Below, one piece after another: positions 1 through 13,289 of a stretch of DNA of 64,000 bases. Position numbers and translations under genes: made by a program. A model generated the notes under the pieces. That model was not told the origin of the DNA. It saw only the letters and a list, made by a program, of their open reading frames with translations, and did not search any database. This DNA comes from Muscardinus avellanarius (taxonomy: Eukaryota; Chordata; Mammalia; Rodentia; Gliridae): the NCBI GenBank assembly GCA_963383645.1, contig OY726560.1:24282300-24346299 (forward strand), written 5' to 3'. Position 1 is the stretch's first letter, and every line of letters starts with the position of its first letter.

Positions 1-370
1 AACCTCACTACGATCTTGCTTCCTATGGACTTGCTAGTTAGCAAAGCAGAGCTTTTTGGAAATCTTAAAAAGCAAACTAATTTGCAAAATAACTAGCAAG
101 GTCTTCCATGTGATTCTCAAGTATAACTTTCAATTTGCAAGTCTTTTATCAGTTCTTACTTTTCATCTGCCTTCTTCCCTTCAACATCATTTGAAACTCA
201 GCAGTTTCAGCCCCATGAAGAATTTGAAAAGTTGCCTAAAGGCTTCCAAAAGAGTACAGCACAGACTACTTGGGATACTTTTAGGAACTTTTAAAGGTAA
301 GACAAATGTCTCTGAATACCAGCCATAGGTCATATGGATTGGTGAAATTCAATCAGAACAGGACTAACCT

Positions 371-450
371 GGTAGTAGTAGTAGTAGCAGCAGCAGTAGT
401 AGTATAGTAGTAATAGCAGTAGTAGTATTAGTAGAAGTGGTAGCAGTAGT
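371..450. repeat. (GTA)n/(GCA)n imperfect trinucleotide microsatellite
   Basis: About 80 bp of GTA and GCA triplets with a few interruptions, directly visible. Confidence 0.9.
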
Positions 451-469
451 CACCATTTTGATCATTAAT

Positions 470-612
470 CACTGGACATATACTGTCTCACTAATTTCTT
501 TTAACAACCTGTAAGCTATTATTGTGAAAGTTGAAGAAACTGGCTCTGTTTTATCAAAACCACACAATTATATAGCAGAGGCAAGATTGAACCAGGTCCA
601 TTCCTCCCAAAA
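470..612. repeat. MIR-like ancient SINE fragment
   Basis: The text reads like a MIR core: a run near 'gaagaaactg' followed by a segment resembling the allele-loss and tracking motif 'agattgaaccaggtcc'. Divergent, so the family call is by eye. Confidence 0.5.
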
Positions 613-1174
613 GTTCACACTTTTAGCTACCTCCCTAACTTGTTTCTAGAGAGACTATGATCATGATAACAAGAGCTGTGGTGAAAGCACTGGACCAAGG
701 TTATGGGTGCCTTTGTCTGCAGATGTTGAAGCCACAGCTTATAAGGTAACAGGGAGGGTGGGCAGGCTGAAATACTGATACAGGAGAACTATCCTCAGAA
801 TCAGAAGCAGCATAAGGCAGCTGAAACCACTGCATGGCCAAAAGACACACTGTCATATGTTGTAATTTGAGATAGGCTGATTCTGAGCAGAAAACACTCT
901 GACAGCAGTAGGGCAAAGGAGAAAACAAAGTGGCAGGTGACAGCCAGTAGCAACAGAACTGCTTCTCTGCAGCATAGCACAGACAGGTCAGGTGCCACAC
1001 TTGACCTCTGCCATTATCAGCTCTCCCTAAGGTCAACTGCTAAGTAAGTTCAATTGTATTATGTTTACTCTTAACACTAATGAGTCCCTGTGGTTCCCCA
1101 GGCCAGGTGGCTGTGTAGATCATAGAACCAATCCTTTTTCTTTTTCTATTTCTTTTCTTTTCTTTATTTTTTAT

Positions 1175-1369
1175 AGTACTAGGGATGGAACCCAGTGGCA
1201 TATACATTTGAGCTACATCCCCAGCCCTCTTTTTGATTCTTTATTTTGAAACAGGTTCTCACTGAGTTCACAAAGGGCCTCACTAAGTATCTGAGGTTGG
1301 CTGCGAACCACAATCCTCCTGTCTCAGCCTCCCAAATGCTGGGATTACAAGCCACCACGCCTAACTTCT
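1175..1369 (-). mobile_element. B1-dID-type dimeric SINE
   Basis: Reverse-oriented copy. The ID half ('actagggatggaaccca' and 'gagctacatccccag') comes first and the 7SL-like half ('cccaaatgctgggattaca') last. Confidence 0.85.
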
Positions 1370-3042
1370 TTTTTTCTTTTTAAACTAAATAATTTTTAAC
1401 AGACCTTAGGTTAGATTCAATATATTTCAACTGTGACTTTCTGATTTTGATGACTATGGGATCTAGTGGTAAAACAAACTCATGAGAGCTATTGGGATAG
1501 ATTAAAAAAAACATGCTGGCATTGTCAGTAGTCTTCAAAGATGGGTACCATCAGGTCCATTTAAAAAAATGATAAGTATATTTATGATTGTGTAACTCAG
1601 TCATTTATTTATTCAGCCAATATTGCTTCTTACCATCCTTGGACATATACTTACAGTTAATATAAGGTGGAGGGTGAGAGTAACATTTTGAAATGGAGAA
1701 AATGGTTAATAATAAACACAATTAGTGATACAAAGAAGCAGCTCAGGATGCTAAGGGAGTACTCCACAGGAGACTTAAGCCAGGCCTGATTATGTGTCAT
1801 TTAAACCAAGACTTGAATGAGTATTTAGAACCTTGTCCTATAAAGACAAAGGTGAGACTCAGGGGCTGAAGAATAGTATGTGTGGAGTTTATGAAAGAGA
1901 AAGTCAGGACTTCTGATGAGTGGAAATGTGGCTGGAGTAAGAAGAGGGGAAAAGAAGGGAGGAGCCAGATGAGGATGGAGAGATGGATCTTGAAGGAGAG
2001 CATTGTCAAGCTTAGTTCTAGTTCAGGCTGCATCATAAAGGGCACTGAGAAGTCACAGGAAGGATTTTAAGCTGGGTCATAAAATAATACTAACGAGCTC
2101 TTCTAAGCCTTTTTATTTGTTAACTCTACAACCCTACTGGCTTGGGAAATCTGATGACACCTGTAGTATAGATGAAGAAGTTCAGCATTAGAAAATGTCA
2201 GTAACTGATGCTAGACAATCAGCAAAAAGCTCACCTGGCTGGGATGCAATCCGGCCCCAGAACCCAGCCGAACTGTGCCTTGTCATGGCCTCTAATGAGC
2301 AGTGTGTGTTTCAGAGGACAGGGGGTTGGTAAACATGTTCCGTTCATATTTCTTCACTTGCATGTCAGCAAACAAGAGCAGACAAAGAGTTCAAGAAGAA
2401 ATCCCTGGGCATCGATCCACCTTGGTGCGTACAGCTGGTGGAGGCCTTTTGACAAATGTGAAAATCACTACCAGGAGTGCTTTCTGCACCTATTAGACAT
2501 TTTACACTTAAGAGGCTCTGAAAAATAAGAGGCAGCCCATATTTCAGCAGCTTCCATTAAGCTGTCATATACCTTTACCACATTTCTTCCCATATGGCAA
2601 GCCTAAGATTAATAACATCTTCTTCCCTTTGTGCAAGTTTCCTCCTCTTACCTACTCAGAGACATCTCGTATTTGCTCCTCATATCACAGTCTAATAATT
2701 TTAATGTGAGATACACAAGGTCAAACTTAGATCCTGGCCCTTGGGTGGTTTTGAGTTATTTAGTGACTGCAGCTCTGCTTTAATGAAGGCTAGAAACATA
2801 CTGGGCTTTCATGTCCCCAGCCACCCACCACCTCCCTTGCAGTGGAGCAGTGATAATCACCCACGTGCAAATGAGCCTTTTCCAAAATTCTGTCAAAACT
2901 CTGTCCCACCTGATTCCTGAGTGAGAAACAAGAAAAATGCAATACTAAAAGCTGACTGTATAGTTGTATTTCATGTATTTTTGAGTATTAAAAATTCAGG
3001 GATTATAAACGTATAACTCTGCAGTTGATATTTTTATTTTTG

Positions 3043-3229
3043 GTACTGTGGACTCAACATAGTAGCATTCTAACTAAGCTACACCTTCAGCCCTATTTAT
3101 TTTTCTCTTTGAAACAGGGTCTCATTAAATTGCCGAGAGCCTTGCTAAGTTGCTGAGGCTCGCCTCAAACCTGTCATTCTCCTGTTTCAGCCCCCCAAAT
3201 ACTCAGGCTTGCGCCACCACACCTGGCTG
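3043..3229 (-). mobile_element. B1-dID-type dimeric SINE, diverged
   Basis: Reverse-oriented dimer: ID-like right half, then the 7SL-like half ending near 'gccaccacacctggctg'. More mutated than most copies here. Confidence 0.8.
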
Positions 3230-3344
3230 CAATTATTATATTTTAACAGAGCATTGCACACTTTTGAAAGTGATTGTTTTTCAACATTTAACTTTAATTG
3301 ATATATTCACAATATAAATATAAGCACAATGTTATACTGTACAG

Positions 3345-3345
<1 letters not shown>

Positions 3346-3397
<52 letters not shown>

Positions 3398-3400
3398 TAT
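3346..3400. repeat. (TA)n(CA)n microsatellite
   Basis: A TA run passes directly into a CA run. Confidence 0.95.
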
Positions 3401-3817
3401 ACCCAAATTGTGGTATAAATAAGTGTATATGGAGATATTGATATATTTACACATGTACAAATACATGAATTTTATATGGAAAGAAAGAGACAGGTTTTCA
3501 ATTCTCTTTACCTCTCTAATTTACTCAATTTTCACCAGACTTCCTCTAAACAAATAATTTCTCTATTTTCCTATATGTGTATCATGTCTTATGTATCCTT
3601 CCAGAAATTCTGCAGGTATATACAAACAAATGCAATTTTTTTTCTTATTTTTCTATTTCCTATACAAAAGGCAGCATACTATGCACACTATTCTGAAGTT
3701 GTTGCTTTTCACATAACATATAAATATTTAACTTATAAGTAAGTATTTAGGAAAATTCTTCATTTTTTAAACTATTGATCACATGTGGTGACTGAACATT
3801 TGGATTACACAACTGAG

Positions 3818-4199
3818 TTAGTCATCTTTCTGTCACTAAAAGAAAAAAGCTTAGATAATTAACTTATAAAGAGAGGTTTATTTTGGCTCAAGGTTTTTGA
3901 TATTCCAGTTCATGATCAATTGGCTACATTACTTTGGGACTGTGGTGGGGCTGTACATCCTGGCAGAAGAATGTGGCAGAGCAAAACTGCTCACCTCATG
4001 GCCCAGAGAAAAAGAAAATAAAGAGAGGGCTAGGACCACATGGTGGTTTTTAAGGGCATGCCTCCAATAACCTAACTTCCTCTCAATAGGCTCCACCTTC
4101 TGGAGGTTCTACCACCTTTCAACAGTGCCACCTGGGGACCAAATCTATAACATGTTGGCCTCTAGGGGACAGATTAGATCCAAACTACACACAAGTCAC
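3818..4199 (-). mobile_element. MaLR-family LTR, reverse orientation
   Basis: Starts with 'tctttctgtcactaaaag' and 'gagaggtttattttggctc', continues through 'ctcacctcatggcc' and a segment with 'cctaacttcctctcaatagg'. This is the reverse complement of the 3' to 5' order of MaLR (ERVL-MaLR) LTRs. No coding part was seen. Confidence 0.6.
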
Positions 4200-4389
4200 A
4201 TGCCATTCAATTTGTTCTTTCAAATGTATTTTTCGGTGTTTTTAGTATATTGAAAGAAATGTATAACATTATCATAACTAAATGGAAGAATATTTTCATC
4301 ACTTCCAAAAAACTTAATATGTATTAATAGTCATTTCCTATTAATTTCCCCCAATTTCTCTTTCTTAGTCCCCCCCCAAAATAATATAT

Positions 4390-6605
4390 TTCCTATAGAC
4401 TTGCCTAGCTTCTTTCACTTAGTGTGATATTTTCAAGATTCACCTGTGCTGTAGCATGCATCAGTACTTCCTTATCTTTATTGATGGATAATATTCCATT
4501 GTATGGATAAAGCACACTTTATGCATTTCATCACCAATTGATGGACATTTGAGTTTTTTATAATTTGGCTATTATGAATAATACTGCTATGAATATTTGT
4601 GTTTGTTTCATTTCTCTTGGGTAAATACACAGCACAGGAGTAGGGTTGCTGGGCCATATGGATAATCTGTTTAAGATTTTAGAGAATTGCCAAATTGTTT
4701 TCATATCATTTTAATTCCTACAAGCAATGTATGAGGTTTCCAAGTTCTTCAAATCCTGACCAATGCTTGTTATTGTCTTTCTTATTGTAGCCATCCCAGC
4801 ATGTGGGAAGGGTTAGCTCATGGTTTTCATTTTCATTTCCCTAATGATTCCTGATATAAAACATCTTTTTATGTTTTTATTGGTTATTTGTATATCTTTG
4901 GAGACATGTTCATTTAAAATCTTTGTCCATTTAAAATTGGGTTATTTGTCTTTTTATTAATGAGTTATAAGGAGTATTTATATACTATAGATAAAATCCT
5001 TTATCAGATAATGGAATTTGAAAGTATTTTTCTGTCATTCTATGGGTTTGTCTTTTCTTTCTATGTTATCATTTGCAACACAATTTTTAAAGTGTGCTGA
5101 AGTAAAAGTCCTCTATTTTTTTATTTATTGTTTTTTATTTTGGTGTTGTATCTAAAAAGCCCTTCCCTAGAAACTTCATGAAGATTTATGCTGGTATTTT
5201 TTTTCTAAAAGCGTTCTAGTCTTAGTTATGGGTCTTTGATTCATGTTGAGTGGATTTTGTGTATTATGTAAGAAAGGAGTTAACTTCATTTGATTTGAAC
5301 AAGGATATCCAGTTGTCTCTATACATATTTTTGAAAATGCTCTTTTCACTTTTTTGTTTTGTTTTGTTTTTGTTTGTCTGTTTTTTATTTATTTTTTATT
5401 GGTGTATTGTGGTTATATATCTTAATGGGGCAAAAGATTTTTTGGAGACATACATGCACATATCACCCAATTAGCCCTTACCCAACACCCCATTCCCTCC
5501 CCATCCCTTTAGAGAGTTTCCCTCTTCCCTCTCCCATCCCCTCAGTTAGGTCACCTTATTTGTTCCTCTATAGGATCGCCTTCTTCATCTAGAGTTCCTC
5601 CTGTTACCCATTTCTCCCTAGATTTAGCATATTAGGGAAAACATCCAATTTATTATTTTTAAATTGCTTGGAACTGTTTTTGAAAATCATTAACCGTAAA
5701 TGTAAAGTTTTATTTTTAAATTCTTATTTTATATTTCATTGAACTATTCTTAATGCTAATACCTCACAATCTTAATTACTATTTCTTTGTAATAAGCTTT
5801 GAAATAGAAGTAAGCATTCTCCTCCTTTGTTCTTCTTTTGCAAGAAGATCATTTTGACTATATTTGACCCTTAGTATTTCTATAGGAATTAGAGATTGTT
5901 TTACTAAATTTTACAAAAATCTAGATTGATAGGAATCACATGGAACCCATAAGTTAATTTGCAGACTATGACATCTTAACAGAATTGTGTGGTCCTTTCC
6001 ATTTATTTAAATCCTTATTTTCTATCAACAATGTTTGCAGCCTTCAGTGTATAAATCTTACTCATGTTTGTTTATTTTTAAGTATTTTATTATTTGGATG
6101 TTATTATAAATGAAATAATAATTTTAAAATATAACTTGCTCATTACACAGAAATACTATTGGGTTTTATATATTCATTTTATATAATATAAACATACTAA
6201 ACTCACTTATTAGATTTAATAGTTATTTAATTGTTTTCTTAGGATTTTTACATATGATATATTATTTACAAATAGATAGTTTTAATTCTCTCTTGTTCAT
6301 CTATTTTTAAAATATTGTTCTTGCCCAGTTTCCCTTGCTGGAATATGCAGTAAGAAGTGGAATAGAGGCATGAAAACAAGTACTCTTGTTTGGTTCCTAC
6401 TCTTAAGAAGAAACTGTTCAGTCTTTCACCATTAACTATGATGATAACTATAGCTTGTTTTTATAGATGTCATTCGATTGGGTAAAGGAATGTACCCACA
6501 ATTTCTAGTTTGTAGAACAACTTTTATTATGAGAGAATGTTAGATTTGTTAAATCTCTTATTTGTGTTTATTGAGATAATCTCTATTTTGGTTGAAAGTT
6601 AAAGT
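4390..6605 (-). mobile_element. Old L1 (LINE-1) copy, minus orientation
   Basis: Reads in reverse as the L1 3' end and ORF2 C-terminal half: 'ggataatattccattgtatgg', 'gggttgctgggccatatgg', and far to the right 'ttattgagataatctct'. Heavily mutated with no usable frame. A younger L1 3' piece at 5386-5640 interrupts it. Confidence 0.75.
5386..5640 (-). mobile_element. Young-type L1 3' UTR fragment nested in the old L1
   Basis: Shares with the L1 ends at 13.1, 32.3 and 42.4 kb the reverse-oriented terminal signature 'attggtg(t/c)attgt', then 'acatacatgcacatatcac' and 'tagcccttaccc'. Flanked on both sides by older L1 sequence. Confidence 0.75.
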
Positions 6606-6615
6606 TTTGGGTCTA

Positions 6616-6617
<2 letters not shown>

Positions 6618-6661
<44 letters not shown>
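6618..6661. repeat. (GT)n microsatellite
   Basis: Uninterrupted GT run at the end of the old L1. Confidence 0.97.
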
Positions 6662-6663
<2 letters not shown>

Positions 6664-7799
6664 CTGTGTCCACTGGGCCTCTCTCTATGCTTCTCAATTC
6701 TTCTCTTGTATCTTCTGTTCAATTCTAGCTAATGCTAAAACCATTATGCATATACTGGAATTGATGGATCATATCTATCTCCTTGTGAGACTGAAAATGG
6801 AGTATGACAGTTTTAATTTCCCCATTCTACTTGCCTTGCTTAATAACCTATAAGAGAATGTGAAAGATGTTGACACTCTCAAATAAGGCCATTTTAGTTT
6901 CCATTTCAACAATAGCTAATGAGGTGCACAAAATTCTAATCTCCCATTTTTATAAGTAAAATAAATTGAGGCATAGCCAAGATCAGCATGATTCTTAGAA
7001 TATTTGATGTTTCCAGGATATAGCTTATGGGAGTTGCATCTACAATTCTATAGCTAATGAACCTTGATAATATTTTGAGTATTATGCAACAACTGGAAAA
7101 TTTCTCTGATGCTATGTGGCCATGATCAGCACCATTATTATTAGTATAATTGCCTTTCTCAAATGAGGCAAATTGTACTATTCCTTGGGGGCGTGAGGTT
7201 GGGATACAACTGAAAAATACCTACTATTACTTTGTCTTCTTCATTTTCAGTCTGTTCACTCCAGCCTCCAACTCATCACCTCAGTTTCTACTACTGATGA
7301 GGAACATTGCCTCTATCATACCATATGAGGGAACTGAAGGCTATCTCATGCTCTCCAAGTCATTTTTTATATTAATTATATATAGTCATAATTAGAAGAG
7401 GCTGGAAGAAGTGTATAAAGTTTCAGAGCTTATGATTTAGAATGATACAAATATAGGCTTGAGTCTTCGTTTTATTGCTTATTAGCCTTGCTTATTAGCT
7501 TATTAGCCTTGAGAGAGTCACTTAAACTCTTTGTTTCCCATCTGTAATATGGATTGAACATAAATGCCATGAAGTTTTGTTGAGAGCTACATAAGAAAAT
7601 GTATTTAATTTCTCAGCCTAGTGCTCAACATCTTAGCAGTCACTTTTATCACCGTCCCTTATGTTTAATCAATAATATGCTGCTATTATGGTTATAATTT
7701 ATAATGAGAAAAGGTTAGAACCCTATTCTTTCCCTCCGGCATCCAGTTCAGTATCTCCTGTCCCTTGCCCAAGACTCTTGAAGGGATTTTCCAAGTTCA

Positions 7800-8660
7800 A
7801 GCTGTTATTGCCATTTTGATTATTTAATATCCACACAAACGCTGAGATGGCATGGCACCTGTAGGAATACAGGAAGAGGTGGGGGCAGACTCAGCCATTC
7901 TGAGTTGATCAGGGAACCTGGCTAGATGTGTGGCTAAAAACAGCCCATCCAAAAAGACCATCTGGACCAGTGCAAGTGGGGCTCCCAGGAAACCTGTGAG
8001 GCCCCAAACTAAACCAAGCGATTTGGCTCTTAATCAACTTAATATTAAAATTTGCCAAGCCGTCCTGCCTAAGATGATTATTCTTTCTAAATACGCATGT
8101 GATGTACAGGAGCCCACATCAATCAGGCCATTGTTTTCTTCTGCTTTATCTCTCTATGTCAGCTGAATTGATACACTACAAAACAGTCTTTTCCCTTTAA
8201 GTAAAACAAAACTCAAATTTGAATAAACTCCCCTGCCAAATCCTCAATTTAAGAGATTTAAACACCTTGGTGGCTTTGCCACCCCAATAATGCTTCTGAA
8301 GCAGATGCCAGATTTTCTCTCTTGTTCAAAAAACGCAAAGACTTTTTTCAAACAAACTGTACCTTCTATAATCACCCAGTCTTTGACCTCCTACCTTCCT
8401 AAAAATTGTCCAAAGGCCAAGGGTGTTCTGAATTATGGGTATAGAATTAGTGCCGAAGCTATCTCCTCCCACAGGTTAATTAGTGATAGAATTCCATTCT
8501 AAGTCACACGGTGCAGTGTGTAATTGCTTTCTTTATTTCATTACTTGATTTGGCCCGAGTAAATGTTATTTAGAGAAGTCTAACTGTGTCCATGCTCCTG
8601 CAAAGAGATAAGCAAGATCTTCCTATTAAAATGCTGTTATAAACTTGACCTATTTTACTT
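7800..8660. other. Repeat-poor intergenic block
   Basis: About 860 bp without a SINE, L1, LTR or microsatellite that I recognise, in a repeat-dense region. It has several TAAT cores (8034, 8470 area), 'gataagcaagatc', and AT-rich runs. Its persistence suggests it could be conserved non-coding DNA, but conservation cannot be tested here. The open frames over it have no splice or codon support. Confidence 0.35.
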
Positions 8661-9318
8661 ATACTTATGGAGTAAAGTTCAGACTAGTCCCTCTGCTTCG
8701 TTTTCTGTGGAATTATCTTGGCTTCCTCAGATGCAATACCAGGCAGGCTGCCTGATCTGTGATTGTTGAACTGAGTAGAGCCGTTAGAACTACATAGTCA
8801 TCCCTCAGCTTCCTTGGATTTATGCTTGCATCCTTAGCACCTCTAGAATTTGTTTCCAAATTTCCTGGTCAAATAAATCATAGAAGGATCTCAACGAGCA
8901 GTTCCCCAATTCAGATAATCAAGTAGTCAGCAAATAGACTGAATAGGCAAACTATTCCGTTGTGCAAATAGTAGACTGTGCTTATGAATGTGTGTTTTAA
9001 TTCTGTTGGAGGTTGGTGAGGGGAGAAGGGGCAGATATAACCCCATGAAAAGAGGTAAGCTAGTTGTACAGTTTCTAAAATACATTGCCATACATTAATC
9101 ATCACAGTTAAGAAGGATGGTTTCTTATATGACACTATGAGAAATCTAGTTTTTAATTCTATTTGTTATGAGTATTTTCATAATTTACCTTTCTAAAGGA
9201 TAACAATGTTCCTGAATAGGCATTTTACCTAAGTATTTAGTTAGTAAAGGTTGAAATTTCTTCAATGGAAGGAGGATATTCTTTGAGGGTCAGATGAAAA
9301 TTGTCTGGGCACTGTGGC

Positions 9319-9341
9319 TTTTTTTTTTTTTTTTTTTTTTT
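9319..9341. repeat. Poly(T) run
   Basis: Uninterrupted T run of about 23 bases. Confidence 0.9.
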
Positions 9342-9599
9342 GCTGACTGCTAAAAGAAAGGGCCAGCTTTTGTAGACCAGGAGAAGGGAGCCATGTCTTA
9401 AAAAGAAAAGAAAAGAAGAATATGAATTTATTTTATTATAATCTTTTTTTAAATGTAGATGATGGTAGTGAGCAGAAAAACCCCAGGGAAGAGCTGCCTC
9501 TCAGAAGCAAGTTTGGGATGGACCAGTTATTTTATTTATTCTTCAATCCTCCACCAGATGATTCTCCTAATACTGACGCTTGGCTATTTCCCGATGCAA

Positions 9600-9601
<2 letters not shown>

Positions 9602-9650
<49 letters not shown>

Positions 9651-9672
9651 CCTCCCTCCCCCTCCCCCCCTC
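9602..9672. repeat. (CT)n and C/T-rich microsatellite
   Basis: CT run to about 9647, then a C-rich pyrimidine tract. Confidence 0.97.
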
Positions 9673-9794
9673 TCTTCTTTCTCTCTTAATAAAAATATCA
9701 GAAAATTAATAAACACTAAATGAAGCATTTCCTTGCAAGGCATTTTCAGGTACTTAGTATGTCATTGATGAGTTTATTAAAAAATGTGTTTTCC

Positions 9795-9905
9795 ATTGCG
9801 TTTGTACCCCCATAGTCTTACAATCCATTCATCTGTTGATGGACATCATGGCTGGTTCTTTAGGTTGGCAATTGTGAATTGTACTGCTATAAACATACAT
9901 ATTTA
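9795..9905 (-). mobile_element. L1 ORF2 3'-end fragment, minus orientation
   Basis: Reverse complement of the conserved L1 segment near the ORF2 C-terminus: 'catctgttgatggacatc', 'ggctggttct', 'ggcaattgtgaattgt'. It matches the L1 at 42.8-42.95 kb. A perfect hairpin at 9906-9951 lies at its right edge. Confidence 0.8.
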
Positions 9906-10059
9906 TGTATTGCTCTGGAAGTTTGATTTCCATGTTTTCCAGAGCAATACACACTTAGAGAATTGAGTTAAGCCCGACTGCTGCTGTAGTTTTCCTGCCA
10001 TGCCTTGGAGAGCTTTGCATGTGCAATGAAGTTGCAGGCCATTAGCAGGGTCTGCAGGA

Positions 10060-10335
10060 CTTTACCCATTTTAACCCAGCTTACTCCACTCTCCCAAGCC
10101 TCTCTCCTGATGCTCAAACATACTGATTTCCTTTCTTTACTCCAAGGGTGCAACTTCTTTTGTCCTGGACTTTTGCAGCTTGATCCCTTTCTAACACCAT
10201 TTTTTATACCTGGGTCCAACCTAACATTCAGGCTCAACCTAAATGTCACCTTTTCAAAAGGACCTCCACAGCCACGCTGTATGCAAATGCATCTCCTTCT
10301 CACCCATCCCAAGCATCACCGTATCATCTGGTGCC
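10060..10335 (+). repeat. L2-like LINE fragment
   Basis: The order 'aacattcaggctcaac', 'aaatgtcacctttt', 'aaaaggacctccac' resembles the L2 3' region. By eye, divergent. Confidence 0.45.
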
Positions 10336-10382
10336 ATTTTCTTCTTACTCCTGATCACACTGGAACATATCTTATTTAAATA

Positions 10383-10825
10383 TGTATGTTTACAATGGAA
10401 TTCTATTCAGCCATAAAGAAGAACAAAATTATATCATTTGCAAGAAGATGGAAAGCCCTGGAGAACATTATGTTAAGTGAGATCAGCCAAGCACAGAAGG
10501 AGAAGATACATATGTTTCCTCTAATATGCCCAAACTAGGAAACACAGAGGATACCAGTGGGACTCCAGATAATGGAGGGGAAATACTAGCTAAGTTTGAA
10601 TGGAAAGATAGGAGAGGAGGAAGGCCGATCTTGATTAATGAGGGTCTACATCTGAACATGTGTAAAATTATGAATAAGACATGGTTAACCTGGACAACCA
10701 TTGGTGGGAGGGGGGAAGGGAAAACGGGGGCGGGGGGAGAGGGCACCAAATATAGTTTAAATGTATACTATTTATGTTCAATAAAAAATTGTTAAAAAAT
10801 AAAAATAAATAAAAATAAAATGTGA
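10383..10825 (+). mobile_element. L1 3' end (ORF2 tail plus 3' UTR), second subfamily
   Basis: Begins with 'acaatggaattctattcagc' (ORF2 end) and runs into a G-rich 3' UTR segment near 10710-10735. It ends at 'ttcaataaaaaattgtt' with an A-rich tail. The 3' UTR differs from the L1 at 32.0-32.36 kb, so it belongs to another L1 lineage. Confidence 0.8.
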
Positions 10826-12845
10826 AACTCAAAAAAATTTTTCTGTTATTGGTAACTTTTAGAAAAAATATGCTCTATATTTATTTAGAATTGTATATAC
10901 TACATACACTGTTTAATACAATTGTTGATAAAGATAATGAAGGAATTTACAAACTGAAGGTGCATTAACTTCATATTAGTTAAAAAGTTTGAAATTATTT
11001 TAGTGTTTAATGGTTTATTATTTATTATTACATAAACATTTGAATCTCTCAAGCATATAATTGGCTTGTAGCATTTTTATATTGGGTACAACATACAAAG
11101 TGGGTTTTTAGGTACCTAGGAAAGAAACTTGAGAGAAAATGTCTGTAAGGAGTAGCTCAACTCCCACAGTGGGTCACTGAGTTACCTGTGAATTCTGTGT
11201 TTTCTATCTCGTCTACTTTTTGAGTTATTGCTAACTATAAAATTTGGCATATAATTCATAATTCATCCACTCCATACTAACTTTTTATTATTTTTATGGA
11301 TCTGCTCACACAAAATTTTAAATGTTTAAAGTACATGTGTGCATGGATATAATGACAACTATTAAATACCTTATGATAGGAAACTTAAAGCACCAATAAA
11401 AGTATAAAAATATAGAAAATAAAGTACCTCACTATGTAAAAAATAAATAAATAAATAAATATGTATGTTTTGTTTATTGTCATGTCCCCCACTGGAACCT
11501 GCACTGTCACAATCACTCCTGGATCCCTATGTTAACCATAGGATCAGGCACAAAATAGACAGTTATTAAATGCTTATTGAGGAAACATGTTCATAAAAAA
11601 AGCAAGGGCATTCTGAGGTGAGTTAAATATTCTTCCCTACATTGGTATCAGTATTTTATAGCTTCCAATTTCTATTTTACTTGACCAGGTTTGAAGGGAA
11701 ATGCATATAGATGTTCTGCTTTCATACCATCATTTCAATATTTTCCACCCAAGATATGTGTAATTTGTGAATTAGTTTTACTACATTAACTCTGACCCCT
11801 CACCCTTCCTCCATCCCACCCATTCTATCACATGTCTCCACCATCCTGCGGAATTCACTTTATTCACTTTCTTTGAGTGACAGGGAAAGGAATTGCACTT
11901 ATTATCCGAGATAATGCCCTAGAATAGCAGGCACTACATAGGGATTTTAAATATTATCTCTGAATGCAATTCACTAGAAATACTTTTCAAATAGTGCCAG
12001 ACTCTACAAATTTATATTATAGCTGCCCCACCTACCCGCCTTCTTTTTTAAAACTCCTTTTTTCTTTACTATCTACCTCATCTCCTACTCACTTCTCCCA
12101 ATTCCTTAAAATGAATCTACATTCAATAAATGGCTCTAATCTTTTAGGTCCTTTGATATGGGATAGAAAAATTTCCATGGCTTACTTTGATCATTTGATG
12201 CTTCAAAGAAGTCCATCAATCTTTCTTTAAAGAACCAGGCCTTCCATGATACCATATATGTGGGCTACAGGCTCATTTTTAGAGGAAGGACCTAGTCCAC
12301 AGAAAAAGAAACAGTCTGCACTTATATGCCAATTTTATTAGTTGTCTACTGATTAAAACAAGCTCCTGATATAAGTAACATTACCCTCATTTAATTGCAA
12401 GAAAATTATATTCTGCTTCCTAACATGTCCTAAACCATGAGGCTCAAAAGATGTACTAAAGTAGATACAGGTAATCAGGGGCAGAGTGGATCTAAGACTA
12501 AAGTGTAAATAAAGATATCTGTGTTTCATATCTGATACATATGAAATAATTAAAATGTCTCACTGTCTCATTGATTATTATTAAGGTTTTCTAGGCAATA
12601 GTGTGTCACCCCAAATTTAATTTATTGAATACTTCTTTATAATAAGGCTTTGTGCTTGATATTATTATTAAAAGATAAATAGAAATTCACAGTGTAGGAA
12701 AGCAAACAGATAAAATATGAGACATCATACAGAATGACAAAGGAAACGGCACAAGAAGGTAAGCGATTGAGAACTTTGCACTGAAGCTGGGATGATTGGC
12801 ACTGGGTAGGATGCTGGGAGATGATTTCCAAATTTACAAATTAAT
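10826..12845. other. Intergenic stretch with no recognised gene
   Basis: AT-rich sequence. I see only a short (AAAT)n run at 11437-11461 and possible diverged old repeats. Confidence 0.5.
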
Positions 12846-12849
12846 AATG

Positions 12850-12998
12850 TGTCAACTAGAATGTATGGAAAATTTACTGAGTGTCATATTGTGCTAAGTG
12901 ATTTACACAGGCTTCCCACTTAATCCTCACAACTATCCCAAAGTAGGCATTCCCAGCTCCTTTACCAAGAATAAAACTAAGGCTTAGAGAGATTGACT
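12850..12998 (+). repeat. MIR fragment
   Basis: The MIR core order is visible: 'ttactgagtgtcatattgtg', 'ctaagtgatttacacaggc', 'ttaatcctcacaactatccc', then 'aaggcttagagaga'. Confidence 0.7.
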
Positions 12999-13046
12999 GA
13001 TTTGCTGATACTCAGACTGCCACTCCATCACAAAGGCTCCAATCAG

Positions 13047-13215
13047 ATCACATTTATTTATTTATTTGTTTGTTTATTTATTTATTATCGGCACATTGTA
13101 GTCATACATCTTAATGGGATACAAGATGATAGAGGCATGCATGCACACATCACTCATTTAGCCCATTCCCACTTTCTACCCCATCAATTGTTTTATACTA
13201 TTTTATGCTTCCTAT
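13047..13215 (-). mobile_element. Truncated L1 3' UTR with (TTTA)n tail
   Basis: A (TTTA)n tail at 13047-13088, then 'gtagtcatacatcttaatgg' and 'gcatgcacacatcactcatt', the reverse-oriented end of the young L1 seen at 32.3 kb. Confidence 0.8.
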
Positions 13216-13289
13216 AAAAATTCTAGCTAGAGCTTGAAGAACCAAAGGCAAAAAGAAAGAGCTGACATAGTAGAGGCAGGATTTCTGAA

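Noticed and set aside
10005..10379. 124-residue open frame and its antisense partner
   Set aside because: Overlaps an L2-like fragment and has no coding support.
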